Source: an uncultured Chitinophaga sp.
GTDB lineage: Bacteria; Bacteroidota; Bacteroidia; Chitinophagales; Chitinophagaceae
Direction of reading: 5' to 3'
NCBI RefSeq assembly: GCF_937898475.1
Contig: NZ_CALEJS010000033.1
Location: forward strand, 62,001-126,000
DNA: 64,000 nt
Position numbers and translations under genes: made by a program. Of the stretch, positions 33,533 to 41,653 are shown piece after piece; position 1 is the first letter of the stretch; every line of letters starts with the position of its first letter. The notes under the pieces are model-generated. The model was not told where the DNA came from, ran no database searches, and was given only the letters and a program-made list of their open reading frames with translations.

Positions 33533-34939
33533 GTGCAATCACTTATAGTCAGAACACGCTCCCTATTTAACCTTGTCCGCATTGCCATGCTGGGCACGGA
33601 AAAGAACTTCACTACCAGCAGCGTAACCAGGGCCGCTTTCCTGCTATCGCTGCCCGCCATGTTCGAGCTGCTGATCGAATCATTATTCGTAGTAGTAGAC
33701 CTGGTATATGTAAGCCGCCTGGGCGATAATGCCATCAACATCGCCGGCATGACGGGCTCGGTGATCCTTATCATCTATGCCGTTCCGGTGGGCCTCAACA
33801 TTGCCGCCAGTGCGCTGATCGCCCGCAGGATCGGCGAAAGGGACCTGGAAACAGCCGGACTTACCGCCGTGCAATCAATTTACACCGGCGTGGTGATCGC
33901 CGTTCTTTTCGGCACAGGGTGTATGTTCTTCAACAAAGAGATCCTGCATGCCATCGGCGCAACTGAAATACTGGTACGTGAAGGCGATCTTTATACGAAG
34001 ATCCGTTTTGGCTGTATCATCTTCCTGGTGCTGCGGATGTTGATGAACGGCATCTTCCGCGGCTCGGGCGATGCAGCAATGGCCATGCGCACTTTTCTGC
34101 TGGCCTTTGTGGTGAATGCCGCCGCAGGCGGTATCCTCATCTTTGGCTGGGGCCCCATACCTGCGCTGGGCCTTACGGGCGCCGCCATTGGCAATGGTAT
34201 CGGCAACCTGGCAGCAGTAACTTACCAGTGTTGGTACCTGGGGCAGAAAAAGACCATATTGGTAATAGGCCGCCGGCAATTCAACATCGTGCCCGCTATT
34301 ATGCACAAGCTGCTGAAACTGGGCGCTGCAGGCACGCTACAATACCTCATACCAGCCAGCAGCTGGTTGCTGATGATCACCATCGTTGCTCAGCTGGGCG
34401 AAGCTACCTTAACCGGCTACATTATTGCCGACCGTATCATTGTATGCGCCACACTACCCGCATGGGGCATTGCCAATGCGGCCGGTGTGCTTACAGGTCA
34501 GAACCTGGGAGCCCGGCAGCCGGAAAGAGCAGCGCAGTCTGTATGGAAAACAGGTATGTTCAATATGTGCTTCCTGGGATTGATATCGCTGGTACTGCTG
34601 CTGTTCACCAGGCCCCTGGTGGCAGCCTTCAGCAGCGAAGCAGCTGTAGTGGATAATGCTATACTGTATTTACGCTGCATGGCCGTTGCTTTCTTCTTCT
34701 TTGGCTATACCATGGTGATCTCACGATCACTGAATGCCGCCGGGCACGTGCATGTGGTAACGCTGCTGTATATCCTGATGTTCTACATCATCCAGCTGCC
34801 GCTTGCCTATATACTGGGTATCCGCGCAGGCATGGGATCAAAAGGTATTTTCGGCGCCATACTGCTGTCAGAAATCATACTGGCGGTATGCTGCATCCTG
34901 GTATTCAGAAAAGGCAGATGGAAAAACATCAGCATCTGA
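33533..34939 (+). CDS. MATE family efflux transporter, probable siderophore exporter
   Basis: The frame begins with a GTG at 33533 (468 residues); an ATG at 33587 gives 450 residues (MLGTEKNFTTSSVTRAAFLL), the more usual MATE N-terminus, so the start is uncertain. Twelve hydrophobic segments are present, with 'LPAMFELLIESLFVVVDLVY', 'NIAASALIARRIGERD', 'GIFRGSGDAAMAMRTFLLAF' and 'GVLTGQNLGARQPERA' in each half, matching the DinF/NorM-type MATE fold. As the last gene of the siderophore operon, it is the best candidate for exporting the product. A strong bidirectional terminator follows. Confidence 0.9.
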   Translation: MQSLIVRTRSLFNLVRIAMLGTEKNFTTSSVTRAAFLLSLPAMFELLIESLFVVVDLVYVSRLGDNAINIAGMTGSVILIIYAVPVGLNIAASALIARRIGERDLETAGLTAVQSIYTGVVIAVLFGTGCMFFNKEILHAIGATEILVREGDLYTKIRFGCIIFLVLRMLMNGIFRGSGDAAMAMRTFLLAFVVNAAAGGILIFGWGPIPALGLTGAAIGNGIGNLAAVTYQCWYLGQKKTILVIGRRQFNIVPAIMHKLLKLGAAGTLQYLIPASSWLLMITIVAQLGEATLTGYIIADRIIVCATLPAWGIANAAGVLTGQNLGARQPERAAQSVWKTGMFNMCFLGLISLVLLLFTRPLVAAFSSEAAVVDNAILYLRCMAVAFFFFGYTMVISRSLNAAGHVHVVTLLYILMFYIIQLPLAYILGIRAGMGSKGIFGAILLSEIILAVCCILVFRKGRWKNISI

Positions 34940-34986
34940 ATACCACGACTGCTGCTGATATGCCAGACGAATGATCTTAAAAATAA

Positions 34987-35015
34987 AAGGGCCGGCACTA
35001 TTCATGCCGGCCCTT
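34987..35015. terminator. Bidirectional terminator between the siderophore operon and glycosyltransferase
   Basis: AAGGGCCGGCA (34987-34997), loop CTATTCA, TGCCGGCCCTT (35005-35015): a perfect 11-bp stem between convergent genes. It marks the end of the siderophore operon. Confidence 0.85.
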
Positions 35016-35034
35016 CATCCTTTATCAATAAGTC

Positions 35035-35916
35035 TTATCTCAACAGTTTATAGTTGCGGTAATCAAACAGCCGCTTGCCTGTCCATCGCTCTATCCAGTA
35101 CAACATCTTTTTGGTGAAGTTCTTGAATTGCTTCTTGCTGATGTCATGTTCAAACTCCCAGTTCTTGCGCGCAATATGTTCCTTCATCACTGCGGGGTGC
35201 GTGCCTTTGAACTTAGCCAGCGAGTCGATCCCCGTATAGTCAAACCAGTTAGAAGACAGGATGGCGTCTGTCTTTTCCTTGTCATGACCGTGATACAGCA
35301 GGATGGTGTTCTTCCATTTTTCAAAACCGGCTGTTCTGTTGTCTTTTACCCAGCCGTAATGGTGAATACGGGCATTCACCGGTTTTACATACAGTTTCCT
35401 GTTGTCTATGCGGAAGCCCTGGGCGTCTTTATAGGAATGCAGCCCTTTTACATTACGCACAATACGGATCTCGTGCTTGTACCAGGTGCGGGAATCGCCT
35501 ACATAATCGTAAGTACCGTAGAAATGTATGTAGTTAAACAGCAGGCCTTCCACCCGCTGGTCATCCCTGTATTTTTCCATGGCGGCACGGATGGCAGGAT
35601 AATCATCCTCATGCACTACCTCATCCGCCTGGATATAGAAGCACCAGGTAGTATCCGGACTGATATGCTGCATGGCTTTATCCGTTTCGATAGCCAGCAC
35701 CCGGCCGCCTTCACGCATGGAATCATCCCAGACAGAATCAAAGATCCGGATCTTGGGAGAGTTAATAGATCTGATCAGCTCCGGCGTAGTATCTTCTGAA
35801 TTGCCTACGAGGACGATCACTTCATCACAAAGCGGGAGAATGGAGGAAATGGCTTCCACTACCGGGTAATCCAGCTTGACAGCATTCCGCACAAAGGTAA
35901 ATCCGGTTACTTTCAT
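35035..35916 (-). CDS. GT2-like glycosyltransferase
   Basis: The 293-residue protein starts MKVTGFTFVRNAVKLDYPVV, the opening 'F.RN...' strand of a GT-A family. 'LCDEVIVLVGNSEDTTPELI' is the nucleotide-sugar region. The metal site is 'WCFYIQADEVVHEDDYPAI' in a DxD-like position, followed by 'IRIVRN' and 'IHHYGWVKDNR'. It resembles GT2 family enzymes that handle surface polysaccharides, but donor and acceptor cannot be told. The gene is monocistronic on the minus strand, convergent with the MATE gene. Confidence 0.8.
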   Translation of the reverse strand: MKVTGFTFVRNAVKLDYPVVEAISSILPLCDEVIVLVGNSEDTTPELIRSINSPKIRIFDSVWDDSMREGGRVLAIETDKAMQHISPDTTWCFYIQADEVVHEDDYPAIRAAMEKYRDDQRVEGLLFNYIHFYGTYDYVGDSRTWYKHEIRIVRNVKGLHSYKDAQGFRIDNRKLYVKPVNARIHHYGWVKDNRTAGFEKWKNTILLYHGHDKEKTDAILSSNWFDYTGIDSLAKFKGTHPAVMKEHIARKNWEFEHDISKKQFKNFTKKMLYWIERWTGKRLFDYRNYKLLR

Positions 35917-36007
35917 ATATGGGTGATAAATATTTGCTTGGCAAAACGCCGTGAAAATAGAAAAATTTCATATATTTTTACAAAACAAGATTAAACCGTT
36001 ATCCTGC

Positions 36008-36829
36008 ATGCGCTATGCAAAGATACCTCCGCCGGACTACCTGAAGGATTATGTCCGGTTCTTCTGGACACTGGAGCATCACGGAACAGGCGACATTCCT
36101 CTCAGGACCTTCCGCACCATACCCGACGGATGCCCCGGCCTGATCTTCCAGCAACCGGCAGCAGGAGGCTTGCATGATGAAAATCATGATAAGTTGCCTG
36201 ATATTTTCCTGTACGGTCAGGCCACCAGGCCGCGGATACTCCACTCCTGCGGGAACTTTGGCAGCATCGGCGTATTCTTCTACCCCAATGCCGTTAAAGC
36301 TGTCTTCGGCCTGAATGCACATGAAATAACGGATGATTGTATTGACCTTGTAGCCTTCAGCAACCGGCAGGGTGTTTCCCTGTACGCACAGATCGCGGAA
36401 GCAAAGGGCGCTGCTGAACAGGTGGCCATCCTTTCTTCCTATCTCTTCTCCCGCATCCTGGACAATAAAGCCATAGCCGATCCGGGTATGAAGCATGCCG
36501 TGCACCAGATTGTACAGTCAAAGGGAAGTGTGTCATTGAAATTCCTGCAGGAACAGCTCTTCCTTACGGAAAGAAGCTTTGAACGGAAGTTTAAACAGTG
36601 GGTAGGTATTTCCCCTAAATTGTTTGCCCGCATCTGCCGTTTTCAGTCCAGCCTGCAACAGCTGCGCCAGCGTGATTTCAGTAAGCTGTCAGATATTGCC
36701 TATGAGCATGATTATGCAGACCATTCGCATTATATCCGCGCCTTTAAGGAGTTTGCCGGCGCCTCTCCCAACCAGTTCCGGAAGCATTCCACGGAAGTAG
36801 TGGACAACCTGGCCGAAGTGCTTGGTTAA
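36008..36829 (+). CDS. AraC family transcriptional regulator
   Basis: The ATG at 36008 gives 273 residues (MRYAKIPPPDYLKDYVRFFW). A GTG 57 bp upstream would add an unlike extension and is rejected. The N-terminal domain is the type (DUF6597-like) seen in many Bacteroidota regulators, with 'IPDGCPGLIFQQP' and 'GVFFYPNAVKAVFGL'. Residues of about 170-270 form the AraC HTH pair: 'LKFLQEQLFLTERSFERKFK' and 'SDIAYEHDYADHSHYIRAFK'. The gene is divergent from the glycosyltransferase. Regulon and effector are unknown. Confidence 0.88.
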   Translation: MRYAKIPPPDYLKDYVRFFWTLEHHGTGDIPLRTFRTIPDGCPGLIFQQPAAGGLHDENHDKLPDIFLYGQATRPRILHSCGNFGSIGVFFYPNAVKAVFGLNAHEITDDCIDLVAFSNRQGVSLYAQIAEAKGAAEQVAILSSYLFSRILDNKAIADPGMKHAVHQIVQSKGSVSLKFLQEQLFLTERSFERKFKQWVGISPKLFARICRFQSSLQQLRQRDFSKLSDIAYEHDYADHSHYIRAFKEFAGASPNQFRKHSTEVVDNLAEVLG

Positions 36830-36946
36830 CATTCGCAAGTGTTCTCCTTGGTGCTTACCCATTTTTGTTAAAAAAGTATTATTACATGAACACCGGCATA
36901 CGGCGGAATGGATTTTGTTCCGGGATTATGGAAAAACCGTACTGTT

Positions 36947-37453
36947 ATGCGACTATCATCTTCTCTGATCGGCGGCCTGGGCGGCGCCGTTACCCTCACC
37001 CTGCTGCAGGAGCTGCTGAAGAAAATGAACCCGGATGCGCCGCGTTTAGACCTGTTGGGTAAACAGGCCACTGCAAAACTGCTCAAAAAGAAGCACCTGT
37101 CTGATAAGCAGCTCTACAACGCCAGCCTGGCCGGAGATCTCCTTTTCAACAGCCTTTACTACAGCCTTGCTGGTATAAGAACAAAGAAAGCAGCTGCCGC
37201 CGGGGGTTTCCTGGGTACCACCATGGGTTTAGCCGCGGTAATGCTCCCCAAACTGATGGACCTGAGCAGCGGTTATACCGGAGCCAGTGCAAAGCGCAAA
37301 TACATGACCATGGGTTTATACCTGGCAGGCGGGTTAGTAGCGGCCGGATTGGCTTACCTCTGCGATAAAAAGCAGGATGCCCGCCACAAACTCTCTCACA
37401 ACGGACATCATAAGCCCATTGCAGACAGGCCAATACTGGATATCACTGTATAA
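36947..37453 (+). CDS. Hypothetical membrane protein
   Basis: The ATG at 36947 gives 168 residues (MRLSSSLIGGLGGAVTLTLL); a start at 36908 adds 13 residues and is possible. Hydrophobic segments are at about 4-22, 65-80, 88-108 and 124-142, mostly Gly/Ala-rich. The loop between the first two has a Lys-rich 'TAKLLKKKHLSDKQLYNASL'. I do not recognise a named family, but the composition and conservation-like pattern indicate a real gene. It converges 3 bp from the START-domain gene with no terminator between. Confidence 0.65.
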   Translation: MRLSSSLIGGLGGAVTLTLLQELLKKMNPDAPRLDLLGKQATAKLLKKKHLSDKQLYNASLAGDLLFNSLYYSLAGIRTKKAAAAGGFLGTTMGLAAVMLPKLMDLSSGYTGASAKRKYMTMGLYLAGGLVAAGLAYLCDKKQDARHKLSHNGHHKPIADRPILDITV

Positions 37454-37456
37454 GGC

Positions 37457-38110
37457 TTACTCTACAACAAAGGGCAACTTTACGTTGCGGTAGGCAGGTT
37501 TGGCTACCTGTTCCTTTAATTTCCGGAAGGTTTCCATGGGGCCTTTTGTTACGAAGAGGTTCACCAGCCATGCAGGCAGTGCACCGCCCGGATCGGTTTC
37601 CAGGGTATAGTCTATCCGCACGTTCCTGTTAGGCAACGGGGTAATGATCCATTTACCGGATGATTTACTGACGCGGACAATATTCTTCTTCTCGGGCACC
37701 ATACCATCCACCGTGGGGCCGTCTATGGTCACCACTTTGGTTTGCGGGTCCTGCCTGGCTGTTAAATGAGCAACAAAATCGCGGTTGCTGCAGGGCCAGG
37801 GCAGCGATACCTCTGAATAGTAATATACTTCTGCGGGAGAAACCTGTTTGAGCAGGGTGCTGGATTTGGTGCTGTACACCCAGTCTGCCCCTGCATTAAC
37901 ATCCAGTACAATGTAAACCAGCTGGGTTAAAGTGGCGGGCAGTTCACAACGTACCCTGATGGCTTTCAGTTTTGCATTCAGAATTGAAGGTTTGGTATAG
38001 ATCTCGATCCCTTCCTTGTTTACCTTCAGCTTCCAGTCTTCCTGCCCTTTGCCTTGCAGGCTAGCCATCATTGCCAGGCAAAGTGTGATAATCATTTTTC
38101 GCATATACAT
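37457..38110 (-). CDS. Secreted START-domain lipid-binding protein
   Basis: The 217-residue protein has a signal peptide of about 22 residues (cleavage after GKGQ). The mature part, 'DWKLKVNKEGIEIYTKPS', 'VDAGADWVYSTKSSTLLKQV'-like 'NAGADWVYSTKSSTLLKQVS', 'YYYSEVSLPWPCSNRDFVAH' and 'VRIDYTLETDPGGALPAWLV', matches bacterial START/SRPBCC proteins. Eukaryotic START domains carry lipids or sterols; bacterial members are poorly studied. The protein is probably periplasmic. The region upstream holds the heptad repeat at 38205-38299. Confidence 0.85.
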   Translation of the reverse strand: MYMRKMIITLCLAMMASLQGKGQEDWKLKVNKEGIEIYTKPSILNAKLKAIRVRCELPATLTQLVYIVLDVNAGADWVYSTKSSTLLKQVSPAEVYYYSEVSLPWPCSNRDFVAHLTARQDPQTKVVTIDGPTVDGMVPEKKNIVRVSKSSGKWIITPLPNRNVRIDYTLETDPGGALPAWLVNLFVTKGPMETFRKLKEQVAKPAYRNVKLPFVVE

Positions 38111-38204
38111 GATAAAGTCCTGTCAATTAATAAATTCCGGCCTTTTGCACCTGTTTTTCAAGGATGCAAGTTACTGATAATAATTGGCAGAAAGAGCTAA
38201 TTGC

Positions 38205-38299
38205 TCGCAGCTGTTGGCTATCAGCCAATAGCTGTTAGCATGCTGCAGAGATCATCATCGCTCCAATCCCTGACAGCTAATAGTTAATGGCTAACAGCT
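38205..38299. repeat. Inverted repeat of the GCTAACAGCC heptad family
   Basis: The left arm 'CTGTTGGCTATCAGCCAATA' and 'GCTGTTAGC' pairs in the opposite sense with the right arm 'GACAGCTAATAGTTAATGGC' and 'TAACAGCTTAC'. The units share the TAACAGC/GCCAACA heptads of 13337-13367. Confidence 0.65.
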
Positions 38300-38306
38300 T
38301 ACCCAA

Positions 38307-38409
38307 CGTCCGTTTCTGAACAAATTTGTCCGGATGTGAACAGGCGCCCCGCGCATGTTCCTTGGAAACACAAGCCCGTGGCGGGCCTTTCAAATGGCAG
38401 TCTTTTTGA
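38307..38409 (+). promoter_or_regulatory. Tandem activator dyads and sigma54-like promoter of the broken FtsX permease
   Basis: CGTCCG-TTTC-TGAACA (38307-38322) and TGTCCG-GATG-TGAACA (38327-38342) are spaced 20 bp centre to centre, two helical turns. The -24/-12-like element is TGGCAG (38395-38400), 5 bp, TTGA (38406-38409). The -24 GG lies 62 bp from the centre of the nearer dyad and 39 bp before the permease ATG. This matches the layout before the permeases at 18596 and 61495. Confidence 0.55.
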
Positions 38410-38434
38410 GCAGCTGTGGCATAATGTAAAGCAA

Positions 38435-38998
38435 ATGCTGAAAAGCTACTTTAAGATCGCCTGGAGAAGCCTGGCCAGGAACAAGGCTTATTCCATCATC
38501 AATATTACCGGCCTGGCCGTAGGCATTGCCTGCTGCGTGCTCATCTCCCTGTACGTGAAGGATGAACTGTCTTATGACCGTTACCACGTGCATGCAGACA
38601 ATATTTACCGCGTGGTGCATGCTTACCGCGATGTACAGGCGGATGAAAAGCTGCCTCCTCCCTCCCCGGAGGACTTCGACGTATGGGGCAATGCACCCGT
38701 AGGACCGGCGCTAAAAGCAGACTTCCCGCAGATCAGGCACGTAGTGCAGTTCACCAGTTCTACTGATTACCTGCTGGAGTACAAAGACAAGCGTTTTGAA
38801 GAGACCAATATCGTTTTCATGGATGCTGCCGCCTTTGATGTTTTCAGCTGGAAAATGCTGGCTGGCAATCCGCATACCGCGCTGCAGGCGCCCTACAGCA
38901 TTGTGCTCACCAAAAACGTGGCACAGAAATATTTTGGCGATAGTAACCCCGTAGGACAGCCATTGAAGGTGGATAACCGTTAAATGTTTACTGTCCAG
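38435..38998 (+). pseudogene. Truncated FtsX/MacB-like permease (N-terminal 183 codons only)
   Basis: The frame starts MLKSYFKIAWRSLARNKAYS and covers TM1 and the first part of the MacB_PCD domain ('SYDRYHVHADNIYRVVHAYR', 'SIVLTKNVAQKYFGDSNPVG'), then stops after 'QPLKVDNR' at 38983. Full-length relatives are about 790 residues. After the TAA the same frame reads 'MFTV', which fits the expected continuation of the family, before homology ends near 38998. So the gene shows both an in-frame stop and loss of its remaining about 600 codons. The nucleotidyltransferase gene begins 40 bp later. The upstream regulatory region looks intact. Confidence 0.8.
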
Positions 38999-39038
38999 CC
39001 TGTTTGTGCTGGAATGACTTTTGAAGTACAGCTGGCAT

Positions 39039-39779
39039 ATGATACCAGCAGCACAAGAAATTTCAGAAGCACACGCGTTTTACAGGGAAGCACTCATACT
39101 GTTACAGGAAAGCGGAGCCAGGTTTATGCTGGGCGGTGCATTCGCTTTGTTTCACTACACCGGTATTTACAGGGACACAAAAGACCTGGATGTATTTTGC
39201 GCCCCCTCAGAGTATCCGAAGATACTGAAACACTTTGCGGAAAAAGGTTACCGCACCGAGTTAACCGATGTACGCTGGCTCGCTAAGGTGTTCAAGGGCG
39301 AATATTTTGTAGACATCATCTTCTCCTCCGTCAATAGTATTTTTCATGTGGATGAAAGCTGGTATACCCATTCTGTTACCGCCGAATTTGTAGGCGTACA
39401 GGTACAGCTGCTTTCCCCGGAAGACCTGGTGCGCTGCAAGATATATGTGCAGAACAGGGAACGTTACGACGGTGCAGATGTAAACCATATCATACTCCGC
39501 CACCCGAATCTGGACTGGAAACGGGTGCTCACACTGCTGGACAATCACTGGCATCTGTTGCTGGCGCAGCTGCTGCTCTTCCAGTTTGTTTACCCGGCAG
39601 ACTACCAGCGCATTATTCCAAAATGGCTGTTCGATGCGCTTATCGCAAAAGCCAATGAACAGTATGACCTGCCCCCTGCCGTGGAAAAAGTGTGCCGCGG
39701 GCCGATAATAGACCAGACACAATATGAGACCGATGTAAAGCAGTGGGATTATAAATCTTACACTATCAAAACCGTATAA
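39039..39779 (+). CDS. Nucleotidyltransferase family protein
   Basis: The ATG at 39039 gives 246 residues; an in-frame TTG 18 bp upstream is less likely. The N-terminus holds the minimal nucleotidyltransferase core: 'GARFMLGGAFALFHYTGIYR' and 'TKDLDVFCAPSEYP', the GG...DxD signature, with 'VDIIFSS' supplying the third acidic residue. A helical C-terminal half follows ('DWKRVLTLLDNHWHLLLAQL'). Such proteins transfer NMP groups to protein, RNA or small molecules; the target is unknown. The metallophosphoesterase gene begins 4 bp after its stop, indicating a functional pair. Confidence 0.8.
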   Translation: MIPAAQEISEAHAFYREALILLQESGARFMLGGAFALFHYTGIYRDTKDLDVFCAPSEYPKILKHFAEKGYRTELTDVRWLAKVFKGEYFVDIIFSSVNSIFHVDESWYTHSVTAEFVGVQVQLLSPEDLVRCKIYVQNRERYDGADVNHIILRHPNLDWKRVLTLLDNHWHLLLAQLLLFQFVYPADYQRIIPKWLFDALIAKANEQYDLPPAVEKVCRGPIIDQTQYETDVKQWDYKSYTIKTV

Positions 39780-39783
39780 TTGT

Positions 39784-40527
39784 ATGGCAGCAAAGAACGG
39801 AAAAACACGCATAGCAGCGATCGGGGATATTCATACCCAGGACACCGACAAGGGAAAATGGCGGCCTTTCTTTGAAGAAGTATCCAAAAATGCCGACGTA
39901 CTTGTGATCTGCGGAGACCTGACAGATACCGGCGATGAAACGGAAGCGCAGATACTGGTGGAAGAGCTGAAAGCCTGCACCATTCCTATCGTGGCAGTAT
40001 TGGGCAACCATGATCATGAGAAAGGAAGACATAAGCTGATCCGGCAGATCATGCAGCAGCACGAAGGACTGCATATACTGGATGGCGAAGCAGTAGTAGT
40101 AGCCGATACCGGTTTTGCAGGCGTAAAAGGTTTTGGCGGCGGCTTTGACAATCACATGCTCTCTATGTTCGGCGAAGGCGCCATGAAAACCTTTGTACAG
40201 GAAACAGTAGATGAAACCCTGCACCTGGACCGTGCGCTTGCACGGCTGGACCAGGAACATAAAGACCTGAAGAAAATTGCCGTTATGCATTACTCGCCTG
40301 TTAAAGCCACGGTTATCGGCGAGTCGGAAGAGATCTTTCCTTTCCTGGGCTCATCCCGCCTGGCAGAGCCCCTGAGCCGTCGTGGCGTAATCGCTGCTTT
40401 TCACGGACACGCACACATGGGTACACTGGAAGGCGAAGCACCGGGTGGTGTAAAGGTGTTCAATGTATCGAAACCTGTGTTGACCAAGGCAGGCTATAAA
40501 ACGCCGTACTACCTGCTGGAAGTGTAA
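39784..40527 (+). CDS. Metallophosphoesterase (calcineurin-like)
   Basis: The 247-residue protein has every metal-binding motif in order: 'AAIGDIHTQD', 'VLVICGDLTDTGD', 'VAVLGNHDHEKG', 'IAVMHYSP' and 'AAFHGHAHMGT'. It is a dinuclear-metal phosphoesterase; substrates could be nucleotides, nucleic acid ends or phosphoproteins. The 4-bp spacing from a nucleotidyltransferase gene suggests one enzyme adds a nucleotidyl group and the other removes or processes it; this is inference. It converges with the secreted metallopeptidase gene at 40615. Confidence 0.87.
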   Translation: MAAKNGKTRIAAIGDIHTQDTDKGKWRPFFEEVSKNADVLVICGDLTDTGDETEAQILVEELKACTIPIVAVLGNHDHEKGRHKLIRQIMQQHEGLHILDGEAVVVADTGFAGVKGFGGGFDNHMLSMFGEGAMKTFVQETVDETLHLDRALARLDQEHKDLKKIAVMHYSPVKATVIGESEEIFPFLGSSRLAEPLSRRGVIAAFHGHAHMGTLEGEAPGGVKVFNVSKPVLTKAGYKTPYYLLEV

Positions 40528-40614
40528 AAAACCAACCGCCTGTTATACGCTCTCCTGGTTAATGAATATCAGGTAATACCGTAGTATGGATAACGTCGTT
40601 ACACTGAAAATGCC

Positions 40615-41379
40615 TTATAAGGCAGGGTTCTGGGAATAGTCTGCCCAGAGCTGGTCTACCGATTTACCGGTAAGACTGTTCCAGGTACTGCCGCTGTAGG
40701 TTTTATTGCGCAGCGCAGTGTTCAGATCATTAACGATCGTGCTGCGAACATGCAGTTCCAGCCATACCAGGAAGCGGGCAGTTACCCGGTAGGCGTTGGT
40801 GTAATGCTGTGATGGGGACCATGCAGGTAGTGACCATCCGGCCGGACCGTTATTCACGCCGTATTTATAGCGTACATAGTCGGCAATGCCCTCGGTGAGC
40901 CAGCCGGGAGCGCCCCCGGTATAGGCCTGTACAATGTGCATTACTTCGTGGGTCACAACATCAATGTCTTCCGGGTTGCTGTGAAACCAGGCGGCGCTGT
41001 AGGTAACGCTGGTGCCCGATGTATAGGCTACACCGTTATAAGACGGATCGATGGTAAAGGATACCGTTCTGGCGGCATTGGTGTAAAAGCGGTTTACCAG
41101 TGTAGGATACACGCTGAAGAACGTGTTGATCATCCGCTGGTAAACGGCATTGTCAAAGGTAGCGTCGTTGTTGGTGAACCTTACCGTATAGCCGTTGCTG
41201 CGGTAGGTAACCGTACCTACGGGTGTGGTGGCAAGGGCCGCTACGTTACCGGTGCTGACAGGCTGTTCATCGAGAGGGTCTTGTGCAGCGGGTTTTACCA
41301 GCCCGGATTTGCTGCAGGCAGTAATAAAAAGAAGGCTGAGTACACCGTGTAAAATGGAATGCTTAAGAGGGTGTTTCAT
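40615..41379 (-). CDS. Basic secretory protein family metallopeptidase, lipoprotein
   Basis: The 254-residue protein has a lipoprotein signal with lipobox 'FITAC' (Cys at residue 22). The body has the basic-secretory-protein pattern: 'YTVRFTNNDATFDNAVYQRM', the zinc site 'DIDVVTHEVMHIVQAYTGG' (HExxH) and 'PGWLTEGIADYVRYKYG', with a third ligand expected in the 'ADY' region. The closing 'TGKSVDQLWADYSQNP' is also typical. It is probably a surface- or periplasm-anchored zinc peptidase; the family is named from plant defence-related proteins. The gene is monocistronic. Confidence 0.87.
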   Translation of the reverse strand: MKHPLKHSILHGVLSLLFITACSKSGLVKPAAQDPLDEQPVSTGNVAALATTPVGTVTYRSNGYTVRFTNNDATFDNAVYQRMINTFFSVYPTLVNRFYTNAARTVSFTIDPSYNGVAYTSGTSVTYSAAWFHSNPEDIDVVTHEVMHIVQAYTGGAPGWLTEGIADYVRYKYGVNNGPAGWSLPAWSPSQHYTNAYRVTARFLVWLELHVRSTIVNDLNTALRNKTYSGSTWNSLTGKSVDQLWADYSQNPAL

Positions 41380-41653
41380 TTTGAATTTGGGTTTTCATGG
41401 GGAGCGGATATAACAAGCGGTCTAATGAAATTTAGTGATTAACCCTATACTTTCATAACTTCCACACAAATAATGACAGTTCTGCCACATAAAACACCCT
41501 TTCTTCCCTGCAAATGTCAGTATCATGTCACTTAACTTTAATATGATGTCGCAATCGCCCCCTCAAAATGTCGTATTCACGCATGACCACTTCCGGGAAA
41601 AAGCAGCAGTTTTGCATTGAACAAACACGCAAACAAATTTTAAAACATAAGTT

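Noticed and set aside
36865..37062. 65-codon frame overlapping the start of the small membrane protein gene
   Set aside because: Overlaps a better-supported frame and has no coding features.
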